A stretch of DNA of 64,000 nucleotides from Sulfurovum xiamenensis (lineage in GTDB: Bacteria > Campylobacterota > Campylobacteria > Campylobacterales > Sulfurovaceae): assembly GCF_030347995.1 (NCBI RefSeq), contig NZ_JAQIBC010000002.1, positions 1 through 64,000 of the forward strand. Reading direction: 5' to 3'. The first letter of the stretch is position 1. Each line of letters starts with the position of its first letter. The position numbers and the translations under genes were made by a program. Positions 17,348-26,708 of the stretch are shown here, in pieces. The notes beneath the pieces are model-generated. The model had not been told where the DNA came from and searched no databases. It saw only the letters and a list, made by a program, of their open reading frames with translations.

Positions 17348-17403
17348 ATGATAAAAGTAGTAGAATTAAAAAAGAAATGTTTTTTAAACGCTGCTTTTAT
17401 CAT
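17348..17403. terminator. Nested hairpins between convergent genes
   Basis: ATGATAAAAG (17348-17357) pairs with CTTTTATCAT (17394-17403). Inside, TTAAAAAA and TTTTTTAA form a second stem around GAAATG (17366-17387). Placed between two convergent genes, it is a likely bidirectional terminator. Confidence 0.5.
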
Positions 17404-17445
17404 GAAAACTTCCATATTGTCTGTCTGTACAGCAAACTATGATTG

Positions 17446-18417
17446 TTATTTATTAGGTTCTAAAGGAATTCCATCATGGAAAGTGAGTTCTCCTGAAAGA
17501 TAAGGCTTTCCTTCTGGAACTTTTTTGCTTGAGGTACTTTGCGTTTCAACATAGTGTTTACAGTTGAACATATAGGTTAAGTATGATGAAGGATACCCTC
17601 CACCAGATTTTAACCATGTGATATTTTTCCATCCATGGTTTTTTTCATTGGAGACGATGACGGGAATTCTTGTTGTTGCGAATTGATCGATCAATCTATA
17701 TCCATTCTCTTCTTCAGTAAAAAGCAGCAGGTTACAACCACCAGTTCCACAGAAAATGGAACCCATGAGGTAGACAAACACTTCACTGTTCCCATCTTCA
17801 TTGAGATCGACATGTCCGTAAACATAACGGGCTTTCTTTACACCGTATATAGGGTTGATCAGTTTATCATTATAACCTGGATAGAGTGATCGGATCGCCG
17901 TTTCAAGCTTTGGATAGGCTTTCATTTCCATTGACTCATTAGTATCTTTTTTCCAGACAAATATCCCACCGTCTGCCATTAAACTCAAGTAGAGTTTTTC
18001 ATCCTTAAACAGATAAGAACGGATATACGGTACCTGCATGGATATAAATCCATCCATGCTCGGAGGAGGACAGAAGGCTCTGGTTGTAGCAAGTTTACCA
18101 AATTGAAATTGGCCACTGATAGGGGATTGCCCTTCTTTGATCGACCATGTTCCTTTGGCTATATTACAGTTTAGTTTCATGGTAACGGTACCATCTTCAT
18201 GGAGATTCATAGTGTATTTTGAAGGGTCATCTGTTCTCTTTATTCCCTGAGCATCATCCATTGATTGAAATTCAATAAGATGCCATTTGGTACCAGCCAA
18301 TATATTAGTATGTGAGGGCTCTAACGTTACATTGCTTGGAGTATCACTTGCTAAGAGTGGATGTAATGTTGTGAAAGCAAGCAAAAATAGTTTAAAAATA
18401 AATCTGAAATCAGTCAT
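17446..18417 (-). CDS. Secreted META/HslJ-domain protein
   Basis: 323 residues: signal peptide MTDFRFIFKLFLLAFTTLHP with cleavage near LLA-SD, then a META (DUF306, HslJ-like) domain around residues 40-155 (LAGTKWHLIEFQ, DGTVTMKLNCNIAKGTW, TTRAFCPPPSMD). The C-terminal part (160-323) contains VDLNEDGNSEVFVYL and a Cys-rich FCGTGGCNLL; this resembles FG-GAP-like strands but is not a family I can name. AAAGGA lies 8-9 nt before the ATG. META domains are found in heat-shock and secreted proteins, and the function here is unknown. Confidence 0.72.
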   Translation of the reverse strand: MTDFRFIFKLFLLAFTTLHPLLASDTPSNVTLEPSHTNILAGTKWHLIEFQSMDDAQGIKRTDDPSKYTMNLHEDGTVTMKLNCNIAKGTWSIKEGQSPISGQFQFGKLATTRAFCPPPSMDGFISMQVPYIRSYLFKDEKLYLSLMADGGIFVWKKDTNESMEMKAYPKLETAIRSLYPGYNDKLINPIYGVKKARYVYGHVDLNEDGNSEVFVYLMGSIFCGTGGCNLLLFTEEENGYRLIDQFATTRIPVIVSNEKNHGWKNITWLKSGGGYPSSYLTYMFNCKHYVETQSTSSKKVPEGKPYLSGELTFHDGIPLEPNK

Positions 18418-18679
18418 ATTGTTAGTCCTTTCTACTTCTATCAGAAAACTAGCAAAAGAGTAAACCGTATAAAATACTTTTGTATACCATCTTGATAATA
18501 CTCTTTTTACACCAAACTTTAACCTATATCCTTATTTGTTGAGACTTGCCTTCTTCTCTAGAAGAATGTTATCTTTATGAAACCATATCTTGGTACAATT
18601 ACTTATAATTCAAAGATAAAAATTCTTATACTGATTAAATATAAATCAATATATTTGTCAATTTTTTTAAAATCTCGGA

Positions 18680-18685
18680 TATAAT
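18680..18685 (+). promoter_or_regulatory. -10 box of the glycogen operon
   Basis: TATAAT lies 25 nt before the CBM48 gene start, with TTGTCA at 18655-18660 (19-nt spacer, longer than ideal). It is the first good promoter before a run of same-strand genes reaching to glgB. Confidence 0.5.
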
Positions 18686-18710
18686 AGTTTCATTGCTAAA
18701 AGGATTGATC

Positions 18711-18992
18711 ATGCTTACAATGAAAAAGAACGGGAACAGGGTTTGGGTGACATTTACATTTTCACCGACATATAGTGTTGAGGATGTAGCTGTTTCAGGT
18801 GAATGGAATGAATGGAAAGAGGAGCCGATGAAGCAGAAAAAAAATGGTGATTACTATATCACCAAAATACTCAGGGCAGGAGATAGTTTTCAGTTTGGGT
18901 ATAAGGTCAATCAAAATGACTGGCTCACTGAGGAGGCATGTCCTAGTGTGCCTACGGTCTATGCCAGTCAAAACTCTTTACTCACATTATGA
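18711..18992 (+). CDS. Free-standing CBM48 glycogen-binding protein
   Basis: 93 residues that consist only of a CBM48/AMPK-beta-type glycogen-binding fold: VWVTFTFSPTYSVEDVAVSGEWNEW (the GEWNEW/GDFNDW motif), KNGDYYITKILRAGDSFQFGYKVN, then NDWLTEEACPSVP. The start at 18711 has AAAGGA 6 nt upstream; an upstream in-frame ATG lacks one. It is the first gene of the glycogen operon. It has no catalytic domain, so it may tether partners to glycogen, as AMPK-beta does in eukaryotes; that role is inference. Confidence 0.85.
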   Translation: MLTMKKNGNRVWVTFTFSPTYSVEDVAVSGEWNEWKEEPMKQKKNGDYYITKILRAGDSFQFGYKVNQNDWLTEEACPSVPTVYASQNSLLTL

Positions 18993-19049
18993 GTTCGTCT
19001 TTTTTAATGAATATGGTTCTACTTTAGATAAAAATCCATAGGAGGATAA

Positions 19050-21557
19050 ATGAAAGCTGTTGTCATGGCAGGTGGTTTTGGAACGAGGATCCAGCCACTT
19101 ACAAACTCACGTCCGAAACCGATGCTCCCGATCATGAATAAACCGATGATGGAACATACAATGATAACCCTGAAAGAGTTGGGGATCACAGAGTTTATCG
19201 TGCTGCTTTATTTCAAGCCTGAGATCATTCAAGCGCATTTTGGGGACGGAAGTGATTTTGGTATCAAGATCACCTATGTAGTTCCAGATGAAGATTATGG
19301 TACGGCAGGTGCAGTGAAGCTGGCACAGGAATACATAGGAGATGATAACTTTATTATCATCAGTGGGGACCTTGTAACGGATTTTGATTTCCAGAAGATC
19401 TTTGACTATCATGCAGAGAAAAAGTCCAAATTGACCATTACCTTGACATCGGTCGATAATCCTTTGGAGTTTGGTGTCGTGATAGCCAATGAAGAGGGGA
19501 AAATAGAAAAGTTCCTTGAAAAACCAAGTTGGGGTGAAGTCTTCAGTGACACGATCAATACGGGTATCTATATCATAGAGCCGGAGATCCTGGCGTATAT
19601 CCCTAAAAATGAAAACTATGATTTTAGTAAAGACCTTTTTCCTAAATTGATGCGTAAAGGCATTGATCTGATGGCTGGATATTCTGAAGGGTACTGGCGT
19701 GATGTGGGAAACCCCGAAAGCTATCGGGACGTCTATGATGATATTTTAACCGGCAGGGTCAAGTTCAACATTGATGGGGAGATAACACAATTTCCTGATG
19801 GTGTGCTTTACAGCGATGAGACGTACAGTTTTGATCAAAGTATTGAATTTATCGGTACGGTGGTACTGGGAAAGAATGTTACGCTGGAGAAGGGTGTAAA
19901 GCTCAATAATGTCGTGATCGGAGACAATGTCACCATCGGCAAAGAGAGTAAGATCAGAAACACTGTGATCTGGAATGATGTGGAGATTCATGCTAAAGTC
20001 AAGCTGGATGGTTGTGTGATCTGTAATGATAATGTGATCGGTAATAATGTTACAGCCAATGCCGGGATGATCCTGGCAGAGGGATGCGAGATCGGTCAGT
20101 TAAGCAAGATTGAACAAGATGTCACCATCTGGCCTGATAAAAAAATTGAAGATGCTTCTATCGTTAACCACAGTTTGATACTTGGAAATAAATACAAAAA
20201 TTCTATTTTTGTCAATGGGACGGTGTTTGGAAAGTCCAATGTTGAACTCTCTTGTGAAATGGCGACAAAACTTGCTGAAGCTTTTGGTGGACAACTGCCT
20301 GTGGGATCATGTGTCGTTGTTTCTAGAGATTATCATAAAAGCTCACGTATGCTCAAACGTGCTTTTCTGGGAGGACTTCTTTCTGCAGGTATAAACGTGA
20401 TCGACTACCGTGATATTCCTTCTGCTGTATTACGTTGTAATTTATCTTCACATGATCAGTTCATTGCGGGTGTCCATTTCCGTCAAAAAACTGATGATCC
20501 AACCAGTACGGTAATGACCTTTTTTGACTGTGAAGCACTACGTATCAATAATGAAATGTCTAAAAAAATAGAAAAAGCCTTTTTCAAAGAAACTTTCCGA
20601 CGTGTAGACTATTCGCTGATCGGCGAGATTCGTGAGTCCAGTCATGAAAAAGAATATAGAGTCTATAAAGAGGGAATGATGCAATTAGTGAACCCACATA
20701 TATTTAAATGTTTAGATTGTCGTGTTGCAGTGGATATGATGCATGGAATGGCTTCAGATGTTTTCCCGGATATTATAAATGATCTTGGCGTAGAGAATAT
20801 TATGTTTAATGCACATAGGGATGAACATCGTCTTGCCAATATCAATGCTTTGATCAAACAATCAAAACAAGATATGCATGATGTTATTAATGCACTGAAA
20901 CTGAATGCAGGATTTATTCTTTACCCTTATGGTCAGCGTTTGGATATCGTAAGTGATAAAGGTGTTGTGCTTGGTAAACAAGACGCATTAAATGTGGTTC
21001 TTTTACTTTTAAATATGGAAGCGAAAGAAACAGGAACTATAAAACGCGTTTTCTTACCAACATGGGCAGTAGATATCGTCCATTTTGAAAATCTTAAAAT
21101 AGAACGGGGTCAATACGCAAACTTCAAAGCAGAAAAGATGAGAGAGTATGATCTTGTGGCTACGGGTGAAGGTAATTTTGCTTTTACCGAATTTGCGACG
21201 CATCGGGATTCAATGTTTGCAACTTTGCGAATACTTGAAATGATATTGCATCATGGAGTAAAACTTTCTGATATGATCGATTCATTGCCGAGTTTTTATT
21301 ATAAAATAACGAAGATTGAATGTCGACAGGCACTGAAAGGAAAGATGATGCGTATGTTCCTTGCAGATACCAAAGGAAAGGAGTCATCCACACTCGATGG
21401 TGTCAAGATATGGTTAGATAAAAATGACTGGATTCTTATGATCCCCGATCAGTATAGAGATCACCTTAACTTGTATATCCAGTCTGAAAATGAGGAAAAA
21501 GGGGAAGCGATCTTGGCTGAGTACTCTGCTAAAATTGAACAATGGTCTAAGGAGTGA
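19050..21557 (+). CDS. Sugar nucleotidyltransferase fused to degenerate phosphohexomutase
   Basis: 835 residues. Residues 1-235 are a nucleotidyltransferase (MAGGFGTRIQPLTNSRPKPMLPI; SGDLVTDFD; EKPSWGE). Residues ~250-370 are left-handed beta-helix hexapeptides. Residues ~380-835 have the phosphoglucomutase/phosphomannomutase layout, but the phospho-Ser loop is AGVHFRQKTDDPTST instead of TASHNP and the metal loop DGDxDR is YPYGQRLD. The mutase half therefore looks catalytically dead. The family is usually labelled mannose-1-phosphate guanylyltransferase. In this operon without glgC, it could make ADP- or UDP-glucose for the synthases, which is speculative. AGGAGG precedes the start. Confidence 0.82.
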   Translation: MKAVVMAGGFGTRIQPLTNSRPKPMLPIMNKPMMEHTMITLKELGITEFIVLLYFKPEIIQAHFGDGSDFGIKITYVVPDEDYGTAGAVKLAQEYIGDDNFIIISGDLVTDFDFQKIFDYHAEKKSKLTITLTSVDNPLEFGVVIANEEGKIEKFLEKPSWGEVFSDTINTGIYIIEPEILAYIPKNENYDFSKDLFPKLMRKGIDLMAGYSEGYWRDVGNPESYRDVYDDILTGRVKFNIDGEITQFPDGVLYSDETYSFDQSIEFIGTVVLGKNVTLEKGVKLNNVVIGDNVTIGKESKIRNTVIWNDVEIHAKVKLDGCVICNDNVIGNNVTANAGMILAEGCEIGQLSKIEQDVTIWPDKKIEDASIVNHSLILGNKYKNSIFVNGTVFGKSNVELSCEMATKLAEAFGGQLPVGSCVVVSRDYHKSSRMLKRAFLGGLLSAGINVIDYRDIPSAVLRCNLSSHDQFIAGVHFRQKTDDPTSTVMTFFDCEALRINNEMSKKIEKAFFKETFRRVDYSLIGEIRESSHEKEYRVYKEGMMQLVNPHIFKCLDCRVAVDMMHGMASDVFPDIINDLGVENIMFNAHRDEHRLANINALIKQSKQDMHDVINALKLNAGFILYPYGQRLDIVSDKGVVLGKQDALNVVLLLLNMEAKETGTIKRVFLPTWAVDIVHFENLKIERGQYANFKAEKMREYDLVATGEGNFAFTEFATHRDSMFATLRILEMILHHGVKLSDMIDSLPSFYYKITKIECRQALKGKMMRMFLADTKGKESSTLDGVKIWLDKNDWILMIPDQYRDHLNLYIQSENEEKGEAILAEYSAKIEQWSKE

Positions 21558-21559
21558 CA

Positions 21560-23596
21560 ATGAAACCATCACTGAATCTCTGTTTTTTCTGGCATATGCA
21601 CCAACCCGATTACAGGGACAGTGATGGAGTGATGAGTATGCCGTGGGTATTTCTCCATGCGATAAAAGACTATTATGAGATGCCATGGCTGTTAAGTCAA
21701 TATAAAGGCCTTAAGGCGACGTTCAATATTACCCCACCATTGATTGAACAGTTGAATCTTTACAGAGATCCTCTGAAAAATGATTATTTTCTCTCATTGT
21801 GGGGGAAAGAACCCTCAATACTAGCGCATGACGAAAGAGAATGGCTTATTAAAACGTGTAAATCAACACAGTATGAGACGATGATCAGACCTATAGCGTA
21901 TTTGAGTCAGCTTTATCATAAGGAAGAGCTCAGCGATGCAGAGCTTATTGACTTTGAGATGCTTTTTATGCTTGCTTGGTGCGGTAATTATCTGCGTCAG
22001 GAAAACCAACTGGTAAAAACACTGTTTCAAAAAGGCAAAGGTTTTACACAATCAGACAAAGCACACCTGCTTCAGGAACTGTGCGACTTTGTGGCGACCA
22101 TTCTTCCTTTTTATGCACAGTTGCAAGAAGAGGGAGTCATCTCACTTTCGACTACACCTTATAACCATCCTATATTGCCACTGCTGCTTGATATGGAAAA
22201 TGCAAAGCGTGCCAATTCTCATACCACTCTGCCTGACAACCCGATGTCACTCAGAGAAGATGCCATTGAGCAGGTCGAACGCTCCATCGCACTCTATAAA
22301 GAGACCTTTGGTGCTACGCCTACAGGGTTTTGGCCCGCAGAAGGTGCAGTCGATGAAGAGAGTATAGCCATATACAAGGAGCGGGGGATCGCCTGGATAG
22401 CCACGGATGAAGCGATCCTCTTTCGATCACTTGGGGACGATACACGTGAGAATCTCTATAAACCCTACGTCTATAATGATGTGACCATAGGATTTCGTGA
22501 CCATGGACTCAGTGACATGATAGGATTTAACTACCGTTTTAAATCCGGACATGACGCAAGTGAGCATTTTGTGCATGCTATAGAACCTCTCCGGCATGCA
22601 CAGAAAAATGCTACGGTGTTTGTTATTTTAGATGGTGAAAATGCCTGGGAGTTTTTTGAAAACAATGCCTATGACTTTTTTATGGCACTCTATGGACGCT
22701 TTTTGCAAACGTCATGGTGCAGAACGGTCACTATGGATGAAGTCTCACGTTTATTAGATCCTGGGAAACTGGAGAAACTTGCACCAGGGAGCTGGATACA
22801 TGGCAATTTTGATACCTGGTCTGGACACAGTGAAAAGAATCGTGCATGGGAACTGATTTATCAAACACGGCGTGATGTGGATAACCATGAGGGAGAGATC
22901 TCCGATGAAGTGAAAGAAAAGGTCAAATTTCACTTCCTGGCTTCGGAGTGCAGTGACTGGTTTTGGTGGTATGGTGATGATCATGTTACAGAGTTCGGAT
23001 TGGAATTTGATAAGCTCTTCAGGGAGCATCTCATCATGATTTACCGCCTGATGCATATGCAGCCGCCTTCTGATCTTTTCATGCCGATCATATCACAGAA
23101 GAGTTCGGTTTCATTCTTGGTCAAACCGCACGCCCACATTTCACCCTCCATTGATGGAAAACAGAGTACTTTTTTTGAATGGATCGGCTGTGGAAGTGTG
23201 GATGAGAGCAAGCTCTACTCAACCATGGACCGGGTACGCGGACCTATAGATATGATCTATTACGGCCATGATGATGAAAAGATCTTTCTGGCCCTGGAAG
23301 GGGATATTGGATCTTTGAAAATGTCGCACATGAAACTCGAGGTCATCGTCGAAGAGACTGGAGAGCATATTCATTTCAATTTTCCTTTGGATAGTCCTTA
23401 TGAAAAGGAAGGGATACGTTTTGCTGTAGATGAGCGTATAGAACTCTCCATTTCAAAAGTACACTTTAAAGACTACACAACGGTGCATTTGCGTTTTGAA
23501 ATACTCAAAGGGAGCGAGATCATACAGACGATGCCTGGTTATGGTGCACTCTTTATCGATCTGGATGAAACCTATGTCCATAACTGGTTCGTATAA
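21560..23596 (+). CDS. Glycoside hydrolase family 57 alpha-glucan enzyme
   Basis: 678 residues, GH57. The first motif is HMHQPDYRD, the nucleophile Glu261 is in GFWPAEGAV, and the acid/base Asp358 is in FVILDGENAWEFF. This WPAEG type is found in GH57 alpha-amylases and amylopullulanase-like enzymes acting on alpha-1,4 (or 1,6) glucans. No signal peptide, so it works on cytoplasmic glycogen. The start at 21560 has AAGGAG 5 nt upstream, 2 nt after the previous stop. The exact activity (amylase, branching or transferase) cannot be read from sequence. Confidence 0.85.
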   Translation: MKPSLNLCFFWHMHQPDYRDSDGVMSMPWVFLHAIKDYYEMPWLLSQYKGLKATFNITPPLIEQLNLYRDPLKNDYFLSLWGKEPSILAHDEREWLIKTCKSTQYETMIRPIAYLSQLYHKEELSDAELIDFEMLFMLAWCGNYLRQENQLVKTLFQKGKGFTQSDKAHLLQELCDFVATILPFYAQLQEEGVISLSTTPYNHPILPLLLDMENAKRANSHTTLPDNPMSLREDAIEQVERSIALYKETFGATPTGFWPAEGAVDEESIAIYKERGIAWIATDEAILFRSLGDDTRENLYKPYVYNDVTIGFRDHGLSDMIGFNYRFKSGHDASEHFVHAIEPLRHAQKNATVFVILDGENAWEFFENNAYDFFMALYGRFLQTSWCRTVTMDEVSRLLDPGKLEKLAPGSWIHGNFDTWSGHSEKNRAWELIYQTRRDVDNHEGEISDEVKEKVKFHFLASECSDWFWWYGDDHVTEFGLEFDKLFREHLIMIYRLMHMQPPSDLFMPIISQKSSVSFLVKPHAHISPSIDGKQSTFFEWIGCGSVDESKLYSTMDRVRGPIDMIYYGHDDEKIFLALEGDIGSLKMSHMKLEVIVEETGEHIHFNFPLDSPYEKEGIRFAVDERIELSISKVHFKDYTTVHLRFEILKGSEIIQTMPGYGALFIDLDETYVHNWFV

Positions 23597-23641
23597 TGCA
23601 TATCTTTATGAAGAAGATATCACATAAAGAAGGGAAAAAAG

Positions 23642-25684
23642 ATGGGAAATAAAACAAAACTACTTTTTGGCATTCACATGCATCAGCCTGTCGACAATTT
23701 CGAGTGGGTCATCAAACATGGTGTAGCAGTCTGTTATGGTCCATTTTTTGAAGTAATGAGTAAATATCCGGAGTTCCGTTTTGCTGTCCACTGCAGCGGA
23801 TGGCTTATGGAACAGATAGAAGTATTTCATCCTAAACTCTATAAGCAGATCAAGAGATTGGCAGAGAGTGGAACTATCGAGTTCTTTTCTGCAGGGTATT
23901 ATGAACCGATCCTGAGTGTGATACCTTCAGAAGACCGTGTGACACAGATCAAAATGCTCAATGACTCCATTGCATCTGATTTTAAACAATCACCAAAGGG
24001 GCTTTGGCTCACAGAACGTGTTTGGGAATCTTCTCTTATCCCTGATCTAAAGCGTGCAGGTATAAAATATACCGTCATGGATGATTACCATTTTCAGTGT
24101 GCCGGTTTTGATGAAAATATCCTGGATGGATACTATATGAGTGAAGAGGGAGGCCATGAGATCGGTCTTTTTCCTATCAGCAAGAAGCTGCGTTATGCGA
24201 TCCCTTTTTTAAATGTGGATGCTGCCATCAAAGCGATAAAATCCTACAAAAGGAAGGAGAACGCTGCAGCGATCATCTTTGATGATGCAGAGAAGTTCGG
24301 TATGTGGCCTGGCACCTATGAATGGGTCTATGAAAAAGGGTGGCTTGAAAAATTTGTGCAGGCTGTGTTAGCCGATGATGAGATCGAGACGATGCATTAT
24401 GGTACCTATTATGAAGAGGAGTGTACACGAGGTATTGCTTATCTGCCTAATGTCTCCTATTATGAGATGGGGGAGTGGAGCCTTCGTGCAGATGATACAC
24501 TGAAACTCGAAGCATTTAAAGAGGAGATGGGACATGACCGTTACGAGAAAGAGGGTGTGAAGTTCCTTAAAGGCGGTATCTGGAAAAATTTCTTTGTGAA
24601 GTATGAGGAGAGCAACCGTATCCATAAACGTATGATGGAGCTTGCAAAAGTACGCCAGGAGGTCAAAAAGTCAGACTTCGATACAGCGCTCTATAAAGCA
24701 CAGACCAATGATGCCTTATGGCATGGGGTATTTGGAGGTCTCTATCTGCCAAACCTCAGAGACAATGCCTATCATTATATTATCGAGGCAGAGAATATAC
24801 GGTATAAGAAAAAAAGTGTGTTGGTGACCGATCAAAATGAATTGGACGGCTATGACAAGGTGAAAGCTGTGACACCAAAACATATCTTCCGATTTGATAG
24901 TGCACATGGGGGACAAATGGTAGAATTTGACAGCAGAGAATCGTGTTTTAACTGGCAGAATACTTTAACACGTCGTAAAGAGGCCTATCATCAGCGTTTG
25001 TTCGAAGAGACACCTAAAGAAGAGGTACCTATGGCAGAAGAGGGGATCGATACAATCCACCATGCCGCAGTTGAGATCGATGATGCTTTGCGTAATGAGA
25101 TCATTTATGACTGGTATCTCAAAAACTCTTTTATCGATCATATTTCGGATGAGAATTTCTGTACGGATAATTTCAAATATTGTAATTTTCATGAGTTCGG
25201 AGATTTCTCCAATCAGCCTTTTGATCTTTTCGTGGATAAAAAGAGCATGGTCTTTACCAGGAATGGAGGTTTGTATTTTCCGCATAAACTACCTACAAAG
25301 ATGAAGAAGACCTATATCCCACATAAACACGGATTTGATTTTGAGATAACTCTCTCTACACAGGCAGAAGGTAGATTCAAGTATGTACTTGAACACAATT
25401 TTCACTTTTGTGACTATGAGTCTATCACCATTAATGGGGATCCTCTGCTGGATCAGGGAACTGTGTTGTCGACTGATACACTTGAGATCTATGATGCAGA
25501 ACTCAATCAAAATATTGTTATCACGCTTGATCAAAGCTGTGATATCCATTATTTCCAACTTAAAACACTTTCTCAAAGTGAACAGGGATTTGACCTCAGT
25601 GTACAGGGGATCAGTTTTGCTATGGTAGTGCCGTTCAGTAAGGATATGTCCCTCAAGGGTACACTGGAGGTAAAAGATGTCTGA
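23642..25684 (+). CDS. GH57 4-alpha-glucanotransferase-like enzyme
   Basis: 680 residues with the layout of Thermococcus litoralis 4-alpha-glucanotransferase: an N-terminal GH57 barrel (FGIHMHQPVDNF; nucleophile Glu125 in WLTERVWE; acid/base Asp214 or 215 in IIFDDAEKFGMW), then DUF1925-like and DUF1926-like beta domains to the C-terminus. The length matches TLGT (659 aa). It probably disproportionates maltodextrins during glycogen turnover. It lies 45 nt after the first GH57 gene and overlaps galT by 8 nt. AAGAAGGG precedes the ATG. Confidence 0.87.
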   Translation: MGNKTKLLFGIHMHQPVDNFEWVIKHGVAVCYGPFFEVMSKYPEFRFAVHCSGWLMEQIEVFHPKLYKQIKRLAESGTIEFFSAGYYEPILSVIPSEDRVTQIKMLNDSIASDFKQSPKGLWLTERVWESSLIPDLKRAGIKYTVMDDYHFQCAGFDENILDGYYMSEEGGHEIGLFPISKKLRYAIPFLNVDAAIKAIKSYKRKENAAAIIFDDAEKFGMWPGTYEWVYEKGWLEKFVQAVLADDEIETMHYGTYYEEECTRGIAYLPNVSYYEMGEWSLRADDTLKLEAFKEEMGHDRYEKEGVKFLKGGIWKNFFVKYEESNRIHKRMMELAKVRQEVKKSDFDTALYKAQTNDALWHGVFGGLYLPNLRDNAYHYIIEAENIRYKKKSVLVTDQNELDGYDKVKAVTPKHIFRFDSAHGGQMVEFDSRESCFNWQNTLTRRKEAYHQRLFEETPKEEVPMAEEGIDTIHHAAVEIDDALRNEIIYDWYLKNSFIDHISDENFCTDNFKYCNFHEFGDFSNQPFDLFVDKKSMVFTRNGGLYFPHKLPTKMKKTYIPHKHGFDFEITLSTQAEGRFKYVLEHNFHFCDYESITINGDPLLDQGTVLSTDTLEIYDAELNQNIVITLDQSCDIHYFQLKTLSQSEQGFDLSVQGISFAMVVPFSKDMSLKGTLEVKDV

Positions 25685-26708
25685 CATTAGACATGACCGT
25701 GTACATGGCACGCATGTGATCATTGCACCCGAGCGGCTGCATCGACCCAACTGTTACGGCACAGAAGAGAAGGAAGAGATCCTTAAAGAGGAACATTGTC
25801 CATTTTGTGAAGGAAATGAATCCATGACGCCTCATGAGATCTTTGCTATAAGAGAAAATAGTTCTCTTCCAAATCAAAAAGGGTGGAAAACGCGTGTGGT
25901 ACCAAACCTTTATAAAGCGGTTCAGATCGAAGCTCCGTATGAACATCATTATGGTTTTTTTGAGCATTGGGAAGGCTTTGGAGCACATGAACTGATCATC
26001 GATACACCTGAACACCATACCTCCATCATACAATGGAGTGAGCGTGCAGTGGTAGAGTGGTTAAAAACACTTCGAGCAAGGGTTTCTGATCTGCGGAAGG
26101 ATGAACGTATTGCCTATATTTCACTTTTTAAAAATGAGGGGAGTGAGGCAGGTGCTTCACAGCAACACTGTCATACACAGATCATAGGACTTCCCATTGT
26201 ACCAAAGCTACTCAAAGAGAGATATCAGCGCAGCTTTACTTACTATAACCATAATGTATGTGCGTTGTTGGAATCAGAGATCGAGCATGAGGAAGCATCC
26301 AGTGAACGCATTGTAGCGACGCATGGTGCCTTCACAGCCTACTGTCCATATGCCAGTGCCTATCCTTTTGAAGTGATCATCAGTTCTAAACAGGCACTAG
26401 GACAGATCGATACCCTTCAAGATACATCTATAGTAGAAGTTGCATCATTGCTACATATAATACTAAAAAATATGAAAAAACAGTTGGGTTGTTTTACATT
26501 TAATCTAACCATCAGTACACCACCATTACAGGCGAAAGACTTTGAATATGATATACTCACACATATAGATGAGATGTGCCGTTTTTCGATCCGGATCATG
26601 CCGCGTCTTTACCATATGGCCGGATTTGAAGTGAGTACAGGCATCATGATCAACCCTGTGGCACCTGAACATGCGGCGAAGCTTTTACGGGAGAGTGCTA
26701 ATGAGTGA
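25677..26708 (+). CDS. galT: Galactose-1-phosphate uridylyltransferase family protein
   Basis: 343 residues of the GalT branch of the HIT superfamily. It has zinc ligands in CPFCEGNE near residue 42, HELIIDTPEHH, and the active-site SQQHCHTQIIGLP (normally HPHxQ). It moves UMP (or AMP) between sugar-1-phosphates and nucleotide sugars. No galK or galE lies near, and the neighbours are glycogen genes, so its role may be glucose-1-phosphate/NDP-glucose exchange rather than galactose use; that is inference. GGAGG lies 6 nt before the ATG. It overlaps genes on both sides. Confidence 0.85.
   Translation: MSDIRHDRVHGTHVIIAPERLHRPNCYGTEEKEEILKEEHCPFCEGNESMTPHEIFAIRENSSLPNQKGWKTRVVPNLYKAVQIEAPYEHHYGFFEHWEGFGAHELIIDTPEHHTSIIQWSERAVVEWLKTLRARVSDLRKDERIAYISLFKNEGSEAGASQQHCHTQIIGLPIVPKLLKERYQRSFTYYNHNVCALLESEIEHEEASSERIVATHGAFTAYCPYASAYPFEVIISSKQALGQIDTLQDTSIVEVASLLHIILKNMKKQLGCFTFNLTISTPPLQAKDFEYDILTHIDEMCRFSIRIMPRLYHMAGFEVSTGIMINPVAPEHAAKLLRESANE

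Noticed and set aside
19050..21557. Naming this gene manC/algA or glgC outright
   Set aside because: The nucleotidyltransferase half fits several sugar-nucleotide activities and the mutase half is degenerate; substrate cannot be read from sequence.
23597..23641. ATATCTT/AAGATAT inverted repeat between the two GH57 genes
   Set aside because: Only 7 AT-rich base pairs in a 45-nt gap of one operon; not convincing as an internal terminator.
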